Positions 29,452 to 39,176 of a DNA stretch of 64,000 nt are shown one piece after another. A model generated the notes under the pieces. That model was not told where the DNA came from. It searched no databases and saw nothing but the letters and a program-made list of their open reading frames with translations. Each line of letters begins with the position of its first letter. Position 1 is the stretch's first letter. This DNA comes from Novosphingobium sp. PC22D. GTDB taxonomy: Bacteria > Pseudomonadota > Alphaproteobacteria > Sphingomonadales > Sphingomonadaceae. Made by a program: the position numbers and the translations under genes. The DNA lies in the NCBI RefSeq assembly GCF_002556635.1, contig NZ_MWMO01000008.1, positions 62,001-126,000 on the forward strand, written 5' to 3'.

Positions 29452-30420
29452 ATGTTCAAAGGCTACCGTATCGTCGTCCGCCAGCCCGGCGGACCGGAGG
29501 CGATGGAGCGCGAAGACACCGAATTCGCGGGCCCGGGACCGGGCGAGCTGCTGATGGAATCCGAGGCGATCGGGCTCAATTTCATCGATACCTACCACCG
29601 CTCCGGACTCTATCCGCTCCCCCTGCCCTTCACCATCGGTTCGGAAAGCGCGGGCACGATCCTCGCGGTGGGGCACGGCGTGACCGGATTCGCGCCGGGC
29701 GACCGCATCGGCTGTGTGCAGGGCGGCAGCGCCTACGCCACGCACCGGATCGTCAAGGCCGCACAAGCCGTGCGCCTGCCCGACGGCATATCGAGCGAGG
29801 TGGCCGCCGCGACGATGCTCAAGGGCTTCACCGCGAGCTATCTGGTCGAGGACATTCCCGATCTCAAGGCCGGCGACATCGCGCTCGTCCATTCGGCGGC
29901 GGGCGGCGTGGGATCGCTGCTCGTGCCCTGGCTGATGGACAAGGGCGTCGTGGTCGTCGCGCACTCCGGGTCGGCGGAAAAGGCGTCCCGGGTCGCCGCC
30001 ACGCATTCGCTCTGCGTGCCGCTCGAGGAGCTGCCCCAGGCCTTGCGCGAGGCGACCGGAGGCCGCGGCGCGGACGTCGTTTACGACGGCGTGGGCGCGG
30101 CTTCATGGAACACCTCGCTCGCCTGCCTGCGCAAGCGCGGGCTGATGGTGTCCTACGGCAACGCCTCGGGCCCGGTTGCGCCGATCAATCTGATCGATCT
30201 GATGAAGGCCGGTTCGATCTCGGTGATCCGGCCGACGATGTTCGACTTTGTCGAGACGCCGGAGATGCTCGCGACCACCGCTGGGCGCCTGTTCGACCGG
30301 CTCGAACGCGGCGTCGTCTCGGCGCGGATCGGCCAGCGCTTCGCGCTCACCGACGCGCCGGCCGCGCATCGCGCGATCGAGGCGCGCGAGACGACCGGCT
30401 CCACCGTGCTGCTTCCCTAG
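29452..30420 (+). CDS. Quinone oxidoreductase (zinc-independent MDR family)
   Basis: The 322-residue protein is an MDR-family quinone oxidoreductase: an N-terminal GroES-like domain with GLNFIDTYHRSGLYP, a Rossmann motif AAGGVGSLL, and GGRGADVVYDGVG. It should reduce quinones with NADPH. A GGAG Shine-Dalgarno precedes the ATG. The stop codon is the palindrome CTAG shared with the convergent terC gene, so the two genes overlap by 4 bp. Confidence 0.92.
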   Translation: MFKGYRIVVRQPGGPEAMEREDTEFAGPGPGELLMESEAIGLNFIDTYHRSGLYPLPLPFTIGSESAGTILAVGHGVTGFAPGDRIGCVQGGSAYATHRIVKAAQAVRLPDGISSEVAAATMLKGFTASYLVEDIPDLKAGDIALVHSAAGGVGSLLVPWLMDKGVVVVAHSGSAEKASRVAATHSLCVPLEELPQALREATGGRGADVVYDGVGAASWNTSLACLRKRGLMVSYGNASGPVAPINLIDLMKAGSISVIRPTMFDFVETPEMLATTAGRLFDRLERGVVSARIGQRFALTDAPAAHRAIEARETTGSTVLLP

Positions 30421-31142
30421 AAAAGCGTCCCGACGCCGAGCTGCGGATCGACCCAGCCGTCGTAGATCATCTTGAACGCGACGTAGAGGATCACGGCCAG
30501 GCCGAAATAGGCAAGCCAGCGGTGGCGCTCGATGTACTTGGCGATAATGTTGGCCGCCAGACCCATCAGCACGACCGAGAGCAGCAGGCCCACAATCAGG
30601 ATTCCGGGGTGCTCGCGCGCCGCGCCCGCCACCGCGAGCACGTTGTCGAGGCTCATCGAGACATCGGCCAGCGCCACCGCCCAGGCCGCGCCGACAAACG
30701 ATCGCGCCGAGCGCAGACCCGAATCCTCGTCGCCCTCGATCTCGGGCGATCCTTTGCTCTCGCCGCTGTCGTCGCGCAGTTCGCGCCAGAACTTCCAGGC
30801 AACCCACAGCAGCAGGATGCCGCCGGCGAAGATGAGGCCGACGATCCCGAGCAGCCAGGTCACGATCAGGGCGAAGACGATGCGCAGCACCAGCGCGGCA
30901 CCGATACCGATCATGATCACCTTGCGCCGCTGTTCGGCGGGAAGCCCCGCCGCCAGCGCGCCGACCACGATCGCATTGTCCCCCGCGAGCAGCAGGTCGA
31001 TCATCAGCACCTGGCCGAAGGCGGCCAGCGCGGCGGGTTCGGTGATGTTCGAGAAATCCGAGACGATATGGTGCCAGATCTCGGCGGGGCCTCCCAGAGA
31101 AGCGGCCCCGGCGGCGGCTGACAGCATCGGTAACAAAAGCAA
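30417..31142 (-). CDS. TerC family integral membrane protein (YjbE type)
   Basis: The 241-residue protein has about seven hydrophobic segments and the TerC/YjbE motifs LMIDLLLAGDNAIVVGALAAG and ALADVSMSLDNVLAVAGAA, with the conserved acidic residues inside membrane spans. Relatives are linked to manganese or other metal export and to tellurite resistance. A charged loop (residues 120-145) separates the two halves. The start is TTG with GAGG about 9 bp upstream; Met6 is an alternative. It lies downstream of rho with 15 bp between, and shares a CTAG stop with the convergent oxidoreductase. Confidence 0.88.
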   Translation of the reverse strand: MLLLPMLSAAAGAASLGGPAEIWHHIVSDFSNITEPAALAAFGQVLMIDLLLAGDNAIVVGALAAGLPAEQRRKVIMIGIGAALVLRIVFALIVTWLLGIVGLIFAGGILLLWVAWKFWRELRDDSGESKGSPEIEGDEDSGLRSARSFVGAAWAVALADVSMSLDNVLAVAGAAREHPGILIVGLLLSVVLMGLAANIIAKYIERHRWLAYFGLAVILYVAFKMIYDGWVDPQLGVGTLF

Positions 31143-31157
31143 GAGTGCGGACCTCGC

Positions 31158-32414
<1,257 letters not shown>

Positions 32415-32633
32415 TACGCTCGATTCCGGATGGAATATAAAGGGAATGAATTCAGGTACGACCGGCAAGACAAATCTGGGCTTGGGGAAAGCACATCGGG
32501 CCAACGAAGTCGGCAGCCCGTGCCGGAAACGGTCGCGAGATAAGCGCTCCCCGCGAATTGGTCAACGCATCATCTGCGAAACGCTCCGCAGCGGCGACGG
32601 GGAGCCGCCCACGTCATGCAGGGCTTGCGCTGC

Positions 32634-32978
32634 CTAGTGACCGCCGGACTCGCTGCCACCCTGCATCATCCGGCCGACGACCTCGAGCTGCGAGGCCTTG
32701 TCCGACATTTCCTTGCCGCACCGCTCGGCATCGGCCTGCGCGACCTCGACCGTGTATTTCGACGAATTGAGGAGCTGCAACAGATAGGTCTGGAAATTGA
32801 AATCGACCGTGCGCCCCTCGAGCCGCCCGAGATAATACATGATCGCGCCGATCGATCCCGCATCGGGTTCCTCGTTCTGCGAGGCGGCGACGGCGAACAC
32901 CGCCATGCAGCGCAGGTCCGCCTCCGCCTGCGGATCGAGCTTGGCGAGAGCGGAGGCGGCAAGCAGCGAAAACAGCAT
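32634..32978 (-). CDS. Small exported protein of unknown function
   Basis: The 114-residue protein has a short hydrophobic N-terminus (MLFSLLAASALA) that looks like a signal peptide. The rest is helical, with two cysteines (DLRCMAV and AERCGKEM) that could form a disulfide, and a glycine/serine tail ending in GGH. I do not recognise a family. It follows hemJ by 12 bp in the same direction, so it is probably part of the hemE-hemJ unit. Confidence 0.7.
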   Translation of the reverse strand: MLFSLLAASALAKLDPQAEADLRCMAVFAVAASQNEEPDAGSIGAIMYYLGRLEGRTVDFNFQTYLLQLLNSSKYTVEVAQADAERCGKEMSDKASQLEVVGRMMQGGSESGGH

Positions 32979-32990
32979 CGACGCGAACTC

Positions 32991-33434
32991 CTAGAAGGGC
33001 TTCACCACCGCGAGCACGACGATCACCGCGATGGCGACGCCCGGCACCTCGTTGAGCATGCGCAATTGCCGGCCTGACAGCTTGCGCTCGCCGCGCGCGA
33101 GCTTCTTCGCATAGCTCACCAGCCAGCCGTGATAGCCGCTCAGCGCGATCACCAGCAGCAGCTTGGCATGGAACCAGCCTTGCGCGAAGGCCCCGGTCGA
33201 CCAGGCGAGCGTCAGGCCCAGGATCCACACGATGATCAGCGAGGGCGTCAGGATGATCTTGCGCAGCTTGGCCTCGCGCTCGACCCACAACCCGTTCTCG
33301 GGCGAATCCGTCGCCGCTTCCTGATGATAGATGAAATAGCGCGGGAGCATGAACAGCCCCGCCATCCAGAATATCACGAAGATGATGTGGCCCGCCTTGA
33401 TCCACGGGTACATCGTCATGAGAGTCTGTTCCAT
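32991..33434 (-). CDS. hemJ: Protoporphyrinogen oxidase HemJ
   Basis: HemJ (UPF0093) is the oxygen-independent membrane protoporphyrinogen IX oxidase. The 147-residue protein has four hydrophobic spans, with the N-terminal motif KAGHIIFVIFWMAGLFMLPR containing the haem-ligand histidine candidate His16 and Arg32, and WFHAKLLLVIALSGYHGWL further on. It lies just downstream of hemE (33 bp), so two late haem steps are adjacent. Confidence 0.92.
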   Translation of the reverse strand: MEQTLMTMYPWIKAGHIIFVIFWMAGLFMLPRYFIYHQEAATDSPENGLWVEREAKLRKIILTPSLIIVWILGLTLAWSTGAFAQGWFHAKLLLVIALSGYHGWLVSYAKKLARGERKLSGRQLRMLNEVPGVAIAVIVVLAVVKPF

Positions 33435-33467
33435 ATCGCCTCGTCTAGCGCGTCCCGATCCCGAAAG

Positions 33468-34493
33468 TCAGCCCCTCGCGCCGCGCACGGTGGACAAGAG
33501 CCGCTCGACATGGGCAATCGGCGTCTCCTTGCCGATTCCGTGTCCGAGATTGAAGATATGGGGACGGCCCGCGAAGGCGTCGAGGATGCGCTGCGCCTGC
33601 GTGTCGAGCGTCTCGCCGCCCGCCAGCAGCAGCAGCGGATCGAGATTGCCCTGCACCGGCATGGCTTCGGGCAGATTGGCATGGGCCCAAAGCGGATCGA
33701 TCGTCTCGTCGATGCCGAGCGCGCCGACGCCGGTCTCGCGCGCATAGGCGACGAGCTTCTCGCCCGCGCCCTTTGGGAAACCGATCACCGGCGTTTGCGG
33801 ATGGCTTTCGGCGAGCGCCGAAACGATCGCCGCGTTGGGCGCGATGACCCAGCGCTCGAACTCGGCAGGCGCGAGGCTTCCCGCCCAGCTATCGAAAAGC
33901 TGCACCGCCTCGGCGCCGGCATCGATCTGGCCGCGCAGGTATGCGATCGTGACCGCCGTGATCGCCTCGATGATCGCGGCGAAGCCCTCACGGTCGCGAT
34001 AGGCCATGGCGCGCGTCTCGTGCTGGTCGCGGCTTCCCTCGCCCGCCGTCATGTAGGTCGCGACGGTCCACGGGCTGCCGGCGAAACCGAGCATGGTCTG
34101 CTCGGGCGTGAGCGCGGCGCGAACTCGCCGCACGGTCTCGTAGATCGGCGTGAGCCGCTCGGGCACCGCGGTGAGGCTCGAAAGCGCGGCGTCGATCAGG
34201 CGCGGGCTCAGGCGCGGTCCCTCGCCCGCGAGGAAAGCGAGGTCCTGGCCCATGGCATAGGGCACGATGAGGATGTCGGAGAACAGGATCGCCCCGTCGA
34301 AGCCGAAGCGGCGCAGCGGCTGCAGGGTGATCTCGGCCGCGGCTTCGCTGTCGTAGACCAGCGCGAGGAACCCCCCCTTCTCGGCGCGCAAGGCGCGGTA
34401 TTCGGGAAGGTAGCGCCCTGCCTGACGCATGAGCCAGACCGGTCGCCGATCGCTCTGCTTGCCGTGCAGGGTGTCGAGGAGAAGGCCGGGCAT
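33468..34493 (-). CDS. hemE: Uroporphyrinogen decarboxylase HemE
   Basis: HemE decarboxylates uroporphyrinogen III to coproporphyrinogen III. The 341-residue protein has the N-terminal signature PVWLMRQAGRYLPEYR, FSDILIVPYAMG with the catalytic aspartate, and GFAGSPWTVATYM. The ATG at 34493 fits the family; an in-frame TTG at 34508 lies in the AT-rich tract next to the gene and is less likely. hemE faces away from the adjoining gap, which is the proposed replication origin, as it does in Caulobacter. Confidence 0.97.
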   Translation of the reverse strand: MPGLLLDTLHGKQSDRRPVWLMRQAGRYLPEYRALRAEKGGFLALVYDSEAAAEITLQPLRRFGFDGAILFSDILIVPYAMGQDLAFLAGEGPRLSPRLIDAALSSLTAVPERLTPIYETVRRVRAALTPEQTMLGFAGSPWTVATYMTAGEGSRDQHETRAMAYRDREGFAAIIEAITAVTIAYLRGQIDAGAEAVQLFDSWAGSLAPAEFERWVIAPNAAIVSALAESHPQTPVIGFPKGAGEKLVAYARETGVGALGIDETIDPLWAHANLPEAMPVQGNLDPLLLLAGGETLDTQAQRILDAFAGRPHIFNLGHGIGKETPIAHVERLLSTVRGARG

Positions 34494-34500
34494 CGCGGAT

Positions 34501-34530
34501 CCAATCAATAAAAATAGATATTTATAATAA
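34501..34530. other. AT-rich tract, candidate DNA unwinding element
   Basis: Only 4 of these 30 bases are G or C, in a genome that is roughly two thirds GC. The tract borders the hemE start and lies at one side of the DnaA-box-like nonamers, as expected for a duplex unwinding element. Confidence 0.65.
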
Positions 34531-34783
34531 GGTAGTGGGAGTCTGTTGGCCCTGTGGAAAGCGGGAACAGCGGCGCCATGCCCGAATTGTGCCGGGTTGA
34601 ACAGACGGTTTGCCGGATGCGACTCCGTGAAGCCGTTGAGTCAATCAAGGCTTATGCGCGCTATCCCCAGGCTGTGCATGACGGCTTGCGCCTGTCCAGA
34701 AAGTGCCCGGGCAAATCGGGGCAGTGGGCACCGAATACCCGGGGCGAGTTGTCACCGGGTTCATCCCGTGTTTTATGCTCGCG

Positions 34784-34792
34784 CTATCCACA
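34784..34792 (+). promoter_or_regulatory. DnaA box-like nonamer CTATCCACA
   Basis: This nonamer matches the DnaA consensus TTATCCACA at 8 of 9 positions and is the best candidate in the origin gap, about 65 bp before the start of the PPDK regulator gene. Confidence 0.6.
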
Positions 34793-34857
34793 GACTTGCC
34801 GGGGCATGATCGGTCGGCTTGCCGATCCGCGCCGCGCGACCGCAACGAAGGCACGTC

Positions 34858-35703
34858 ATGGCCCGCTACCACCTGCATCTCCTGTCGGACTCGACGGGAG
34901 AGACGCTCGAGATGATCGCGAAGGCAGCGCTCGCGCAGTTCGACGACAGCGACGTGATCCGCCATTTCTGGCCGATGGTACGCTCGCAGCAGCATCTCGA
35001 GCGGATCATGGGCGAGATCGCGGGCAATCCGGGGCTCGTCTTCTACACGCTTGTGAACAACGAGACGCGCGGCAAGCTGGAGGAGCGCTGCCAGTCGCTC
35101 GGCCTGCCCGCGATCGCGGTGCTCGACGGTGTCACCGATGCGCTGGAGGATCTGCTCGGACAGGAAGCGGCGGGGCGGCCAGGCCGCCAGCACCGGCTCG
35201 ACGAAGCCTATTTCGCGCGCGTCGACGCGATCCAGTACACCATCAGCCATGACGACGGCGTGGGCTGGGAGGACTGGGAGAATGCCGATATCGTGCTCGC
35301 GGGGGTGTCGCGCACTTCAAAGACGCCGACGAGCATCTATCTCGCCAATCGCGGCTACAAGGTCGCCAATATCCCGATCGTCGTGGTCAGCCCGCCGCCC
35401 CCTGCTCTGTTCGACTTGCGCCGCCCGCTGGTGGTGGGCCTGACGACGGCGCCCGAGCGGCTCATCCAGGTCCGGCGCAACCGCCTGCTGTCGCTGAGCC
35501 AGTCGCCCGACACCGACTATGTCGACAACGACAAGGTTTCCGATGAACTCAAATATGCCCGGCGCATGTTCGCCGACAATTCCTGGCCTGTGATCGACGT
35601 CACGCGCCGCTCGATCGAGGAGACCGCCGCCGCCGTGATCAACCTGCTCAACGAACGCAAGGCCGCCGGTGAACTCGGCCAGACGGGATCGAAACCGATA
35701 TGA
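34858..35703 (+). CDS. ppsR: Pyruvate, phosphate dikinase regulatory protein (DUF299 family)
   Basis: The 281-residue protein belongs to DUF299, bifunctional serine/threonine kinase and phosphorylase enzymes that inactivate and reactivate PPDK (PDRP) or PEP synthase (PpsR/PSRP). The family motif LSDSTGETLEMIA (9-21) and the P-loop GVSRTSKTP (149-157) are both intact. The target enzyme is not in the window, so whether it controls PPDK or PpsA is unresolved. The start has AAGG 8 bp upstream. In Caulobacter its homologue is the first gene rightward from the origin, as here. Confidence 0.93.
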   Translation: MARYHLHLLSDSTGETLEMIAKAALAQFDDSDVIRHFWPMVRSQQHLERIMGEIAGNPGLVFYTLVNNETRGKLEERCQSLGLPAIAVLDGVTDALEDLLGQEAAGRPGRQHRLDEAYFARVDAIQYTISHDDGVGWEDWENADIVLAGVSRTSKTPTSIYLANRGYKVANIPIVVVSPPPPALFDLRRPLVVGLTTAPERLIQVRRNRLLSLSQSPDTDYVDNDKVSDELKYARRMFADNSWPVIDVTRRSIEETAAAVINLLNERKAAGELGQTGSKPI

Positions 35704-36284
35704 TCGTGCTCGCGTCGAAGAGCGCGTCGCGCCGCGCGATGCTCGAGGCGGCCGACGTGGCGTTCCGCATCGTTCCGGCCGATCTCGACGAGCGCGCGCT
35801 CGAAGCCGGGCTGGCCGATGCGGGGCCCGCCGATGTCGCGGCGGCGCTGGCGCGGGCCAAGGCGCTCGCGGTTTCGCGCGGCGAGCCCGGACCGCTCGTG
35901 CTCGGCAGCGACAGTCTCGTCGAATGCGGCGGGCGGCGTTTCGACAAGCCCGCGAACCGCGCGGCGGCGGCCGAGCACTTGCGTTGGTTCTCCGGCCGGA
36001 CGATGCACCTCCACAGCGCGGCGGCGCTCGCGCGCGGCGGCGAGACCGTCTGGGCCGCGACCAGCCTGGCGAAGCTCCACGTGATCGAGATGAGCGACAC
36101 TTTCATCGACGCCTATCTCGATGCCGAATGGCCCGAGGTCGGCGGATGCGTCGGCGTCTTCCGTATCGAGGGGCGCGGCGTGCGGCTGTTCCGCGCGATC
36201 GAGGGCGACTATTTCACCGTCCTCGGCATGCCGCTGCTCGCCGTGCTCGGCGCCTTGCGCGAACACGGGGAGATCGCCGCATGA
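35700..36284 (+). CDS. maf: Maf-family nucleotide pyrophosphatase
   Basis: The 194-residue protein begins IVLASKSASRRAML, the Maf signature, and has GSDSLVECGGRRFDKP and the conserved EVGGCVGVFRIEGRGVRLF. Maf enzymes hydrolyse modified or unwanted nucleoside triphosphates to monophosphates. Its start overlaps the preceding gene by 4 bp (ATGA) and its stop overlaps aroE by 4 bp, giving a compact PDRP-maf-aroE-coaE operon. Confidence 0.93.
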   Translation: MIVLASKSASRRAMLEAADVAFRIVPADLDERALEAGLADAGPADVAAALARAKALAVSRGEPGPLVLGSDSLVECGGRRFDKPANRAAAAEHLRWFSGRTMHLHSAAALARGGETVWAATSLAKLHVIEMSDTFIDAYLDAEWPEVGGCVGVFRIEGRGVRLFRAIEGDYFTVLGMPLLAVLGALREHGEIAA

Positions 36285-37129
36285 CCCGGCCCTATGCGGA
36301 CGTGATCGGCGATCCGATCGCGCAATCGAAATCGCCGCTGATCCACGGCTTCTGGCTCGACCGGCTCGGCATCATCGGCGGCTACGAGCGCTGCCACGTC
36401 CTCACGGAGGCTCTCGATAGCTACTTCGCCGATCGCAGGGCCGACCATGCCTGGCGCGGCTGCAACGTGACCATGCCGCACAAGCAGGCGGTCATGCCGC
36501 TGCTCGACCGGATTTCCCCCGAGGCGGAGCGGATCGGTGCGGTCAATACCGTGGTCGCGCGCGATTCGGCTCTTGAGGGCCATAACACCGATGGCGTGGG
36601 CTTCATCGAACCGCTGCTGCCGCTGATTGCGGACAAGACTCGCCGCTTCGCCTATCTCGTCGGTTCGGGCGGCGCGGCGCGCGCGATTGCCGATGCGCTT
36701 ACCGAGCACGGATTCACGCTGTCCTCCTTCAGCCGCGACCCGGCGAAGGCCGATCGCGAAATCGGCCGATACATTCCGGACAAGGGTCTGCTGTTCGGCA
36801 TGGAGGCGCTTCATGGCGGCCCCCTCGCGCGGATTTCCGGCGGGGCCGACCGGATCAACGTGCTCGTCAATGCCAGCCCGCTCGGCATGGCGGGCTTTGC
36901 TCCGCTCGATATCGCGGCGGACGATCTGGCTGGAGACCTCGTCGTCTACGACATCGTCACGCATCCGGTCGACACGCCCCTGCTCAGCGCCGCGCGCGCG
37001 CAAGGTCTGCGCACGATCGACGGGCTCGCGATGCTGATCGGTCAGGCCGCCGCGGCCTTCGAGAAGTTCTTTGGCCAGCCGCCGCCCCGCGAGCACGATG
37101 CCGAATTGCGCGCGATCCTGACGACATGA
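36281..37129 (+). CDS. aroE: Shikimate 5-dehydrogenase AroE
   Basis: AroE reduces 3-dehydroshikimate with NADPH in aromatic amino acid synthesis. The 282-residue protein has GDPIAQSKSPLIHGFWL at the N-terminus (10-26), the catalytic lysine Lys68 in NVTMPHKQ, and the NADP-binding motif VGSGGAARAIADAL. The C-terminal ASPLGMAGFAP is typical. It overlaps maf and coaE by 4 bp each. Confidence 0.96.
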   Translation: MTRPYADVIGDPIAQSKSPLIHGFWLDRLGIIGGYERCHVLTEALDSYFADRRADHAWRGCNVTMPHKQAVMPLLDRISPEAERIGAVNTVVARDSALEGHNTDGVGFIEPLLPLIADKTRRFAYLVGSGGAARAIADALTEHGFTLSSFSRDPAKADREIGRYIPDKGLLFGMEALHGGPLARISGGADRINVLVNASPLGMAGFAPLDIAADDLAGDLVVYDIVTHPVDTPLLSAARAQGLRTIDGLAMLIGQAAAAFEKFFGQPPPREHDAELRAILTT

Positions 37130-37746
37130 GCGCGCCATCGCCCTTCATTCTCGGGCTCACCGGCTCGATCGGCATGGGCAAGTCCACCGTCGCCGCGATG
37201 TTTCGTGAACTCGGGGTGCCGGTGTTCGATGCCGACGCCGCGGTACACGCCTTGCAGGGACCGGACGGCGCCCTGCTTCCCGCGATCGAAGCCGCCTTTC
37301 CCGGCACCACGGGTCCGCAAGGGGTCGATCGCCCGAAGCTCGGCAATGCCGTCTTCGGAAATCGCGAGGCGCTCGCACGGCTCGAGGCAATCGTGCATCC
37401 GGCGGTCGCGGAGATGCGCGCCGACTTCATGCGGGAAAACGCGGATCGACCGTTGGTGGTCTTCGACATACCGCTGCTTTACGAGAAGACCGGCGACCGC
37501 GGTCTCGATGCCGTCGCCGTGGTCAGCGCGCCGGCCGGCGTGCAGCGCGACCGCGTGCTCGCCCGGCCGGGCATGACCGTGGACAAGTTCGCGCAGATCC
37601 TTGCGCTGCAGGTCCCTGATGAGGAGAAGCGCGCCCGCGCCGACTACGTGATCGATACGGGAACCACGATGCCGGCGACGCGCGAGGCGGTACACGCCCT
37701 GGTGGAACGGCTGACGGCGCGCGATTCATCCTCTTCGGGGCCTTGA
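37126..37746 (+). CDS. coaE: Dephospho-CoA kinase CoaE
   Basis: CoaE phosphorylates dephospho-CoA, the last step of CoA synthesis. The 206-residue protein has the P-loop GLTGSIGMGKS (10-20), FDADAAVHALQG, and the conserved VVFDIPLLYEK. It overlaps the aroE stop by 4 bp. Confidence 0.95.
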   Translation: MSAPSPFILGLTGSIGMGKSTVAAMFRELGVPVFDADAAVHALQGPDGALLPAIEAAFPGTTGPQGVDRPKLGNAVFGNREALARLEAIVHPAVAEMRADFMRENADRPLVVFDIPLLYEKTGDRGLDAVAVVSAPAGVQRDRVLARPGMTVDKFAQILALQVPDEEKRARADYVIDTGTTMPATREAVHALVERLTARDSSSSGP

Positions 37747-37778
37747 ACCGCGAGCCTTTCAGGCAGATATGAGTCAAA

Positions 37779-38462
37779 ATGCGCGAGATAATCTTCGACA
37801 CCGAAACGACCGGCATTGATCCCAGAAACGGGGATCGCATGGTCGAGATCGGTTGCATCGAAATGATCAATCGCGTCCCGACCGGGCAGACGTTCCATGC
37901 CTATTTCAATCCCGAGCGCTCGATGCCCGCCGAAGCCGAGGCGGTGCACGGATTGTCCGAGGCCTTCCTCGCCGACAAGCCGCGCTTCGCCGAACGGATC
38001 GACGAACTGCTCGAGTTCATCGGCGACAGTCCGCTGGTTGCGCACAACGCCGGCTTCGACTTCGGATTTCTCGACGCCGAATTCGCGCTTTGCGGCTATC
38101 CGCCCGTGTGCCGCACGCGGATGGTCGATACGATCGCGCTCGCCAAGGTGCGCCATCCCGGCGCCAAGCTTTCGCTCGACGCGCTGTGCAGCCGCTACGG
38201 CATCGACCGGAGCCACCGCACCAAGCACGGCGCGCTGCTCGATGCCGAGCTGCTCGCGCAAGTCTATGTCGAGCTGCGTGGTGGCCGGCAGATCGGCCTC
38301 GAACTCGTCGCCGAGGCCGGGCCGGCCCTCGTCGAAGTCGCGGCGGTCGCGCCGCGCAACCGTCCTTTCCGCGCGCCACGGCCGCATGCGGCGAGCGAGC
38401 AGGAGCTGGCGCGCCACGCCGCCTTCGTCGCGACGCTCGATGCGCCGCTGTGGAGCGCCTGA
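37779..38462 (+). CDS. dnaQ: DNA polymerase III epsilon subunit (3'-5' proofreading exonuclease)
   Basis: DnaQ proofreads for the replicative polymerase. The 227-residue DEDDh exonuclease has Exo I FDTETTG with Asp7 and Glu9, Exo II HNAGFDFGFLDAEF, and Exo III HRTKHGALLDAELLAQVY with the catalytic His and Asp. The C-terminal 40 residues resemble the segment that binds the alpha subunit. It lies 32 bp after coaE. Confidence 0.95.
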   Translation: MREIIFDTETTGIDPRNGDRMVEIGCIEMINRVPTGQTFHAYFNPERSMPAEAEAVHGLSEAFLADKPRFAERIDELLEFIGDSPLVAHNAGFDFGFLDAEFALCGYPPVCRTRMVDTIALAKVRHPGAKLSLDALCSRYGIDRSHRTKHGALLDAELLAQVYVELRGGRQIGLELVAEAGPALVEVAAVAPRNRPFRAPRPHAASEQELARHAAFVATLDAPLWSA

Positions 38463-38488
38463 GTTTTAAAGTCAGGAGAAGACCGCTT

Positions 38489-39061
38489 ATGGATATTCGC
38501 GTCTCGGGTCACCAGGTCGATACCGGTGAAGCGCTGCAGGTTCACGCGAACGAACGCCTCGCCGCCATCGTCGAGAAGTATTTCAACCAGGCGCTGTCCT
38601 CGCACGTGACGTTCGGGCGCGGACCGGCGAATGGCTTTCGATGCGACATCATCATGCACGTCATGCAAAATCTCGTGCTCAAGGCCACCGGCGTCGCGCA
38701 GGACGCGCACCACGCGCTCGACCAGGCGGCCGAGAAGATCGACAAGCAGCTTCGCCGCTACAAGCGCCGGCTCAAGGATCGTCACGAGCAGACCGCGCAC
38801 GCGATGGCGATCGAGGACGCGGCCTACACGATCTTCGAGGAACGGATCGAGGCCGAAGAGAGTGCCGAGGATGAAACCGATGCGCCGGTCGTCATCGCCG
38901 AGACACGCGTCGACGTTCCCGAAGCGACCGTTTCGGACGCGGTCATGATGCTTGACTTGCGCAATACGGCCGCGCTTCTTTTCAAAAACGCTGGCACCGG
39001 GCGCCATAATATGGTTTACCGCCGCGGCGACGGAACGATCGGCTGGGTCGAACCGTCCTGA
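38489..39061 (+). CDS. hpf: Ribosome hibernation promoting factor HPF, long form
   Basis: Long HPF dimerises ribosomes in stationary phase. The 190-residue protein has the N-terminal ribosome-binding domain starting MDIRVSGHQVDTGEALQVHA, then the long lysine/arginine-rich helix (KQLRRYKRRLKDRH), and the C-terminal dimerisation domain ending YRRGDGTIGWVEP. An AGGAGAA Shine-Dalgarno lies 9-12 bp upstream. It is followed by a terminator-like hairpin and then ptsN, the usual partner gene downstream of hpf. Confidence 0.93.
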   Translation: MDIRVSGHQVDTGEALQVHANERLAAIVEKYFNQALSSHVTFGRGPANGFRCDIIMHVMQNLVLKATGVAQDAHHALDQAAEKIDKQLRRYKRRLKDRHEQTAHAMAIEDAAYTIFEERIEAEESAEDETDAPVVIAETRVDVPEATVSDAVMMLDLRNTAALLFKNAGTGRHNMVYRRGDGTIGWVEPS

Positions 39062-39083
39062 AGCGCGAACGGCGCTTCATTTC
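39059..39083 (+). terminator. Hairpin at the end of hpf
   Basis: TGAAGCGC and GCGCTTCA pair as an 8-bp stem with a GAACG loop, followed by TTTCC. The stem begins in the hpf stop codon. It could terminate or stabilise the hpf message upstream of ptsN. Confidence 0.55.
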
Positions 39084-39176
39084 CAGGTCGGAGGAGAGGA
39101 CGGATGCCGCGGGATTCCCGGGCATCCGGGGGTATATGCAAATTGGCAACCGGCCGTTGATACTGTCTTGAAACCG

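Larger units (their letters stand above)
34494..34857. other. oriC: Putative chromosomal replication origin oriC
   Basis: This 364-bp gap holds no gene. It contains a very AT-rich tract next to hemE (34501-34530, 4 of 30 bases G or C), DnaA-box-like nonamers, the best being CTATCCACA at 34784-34792 (8 of 9), with weaker ones at 34553-34561, 34661-34669 and 34673-34681, and three GANTC sites (34539, 34621, 34638) that CcrM could methylate. Flanking genes hemE and the PPDK regulator match the Caulobacter origin, and the flanking genes diverge from it. The placement is inferred, not proven. Confidence 0.8.

Noticed and set aside
34643..34655. A possible IHF site (AATCAA followed by GGCTTAT) in the origin gap
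   Set aside because: The spacing to the TTR part is one base short of the consensus, so it is too weak to call.
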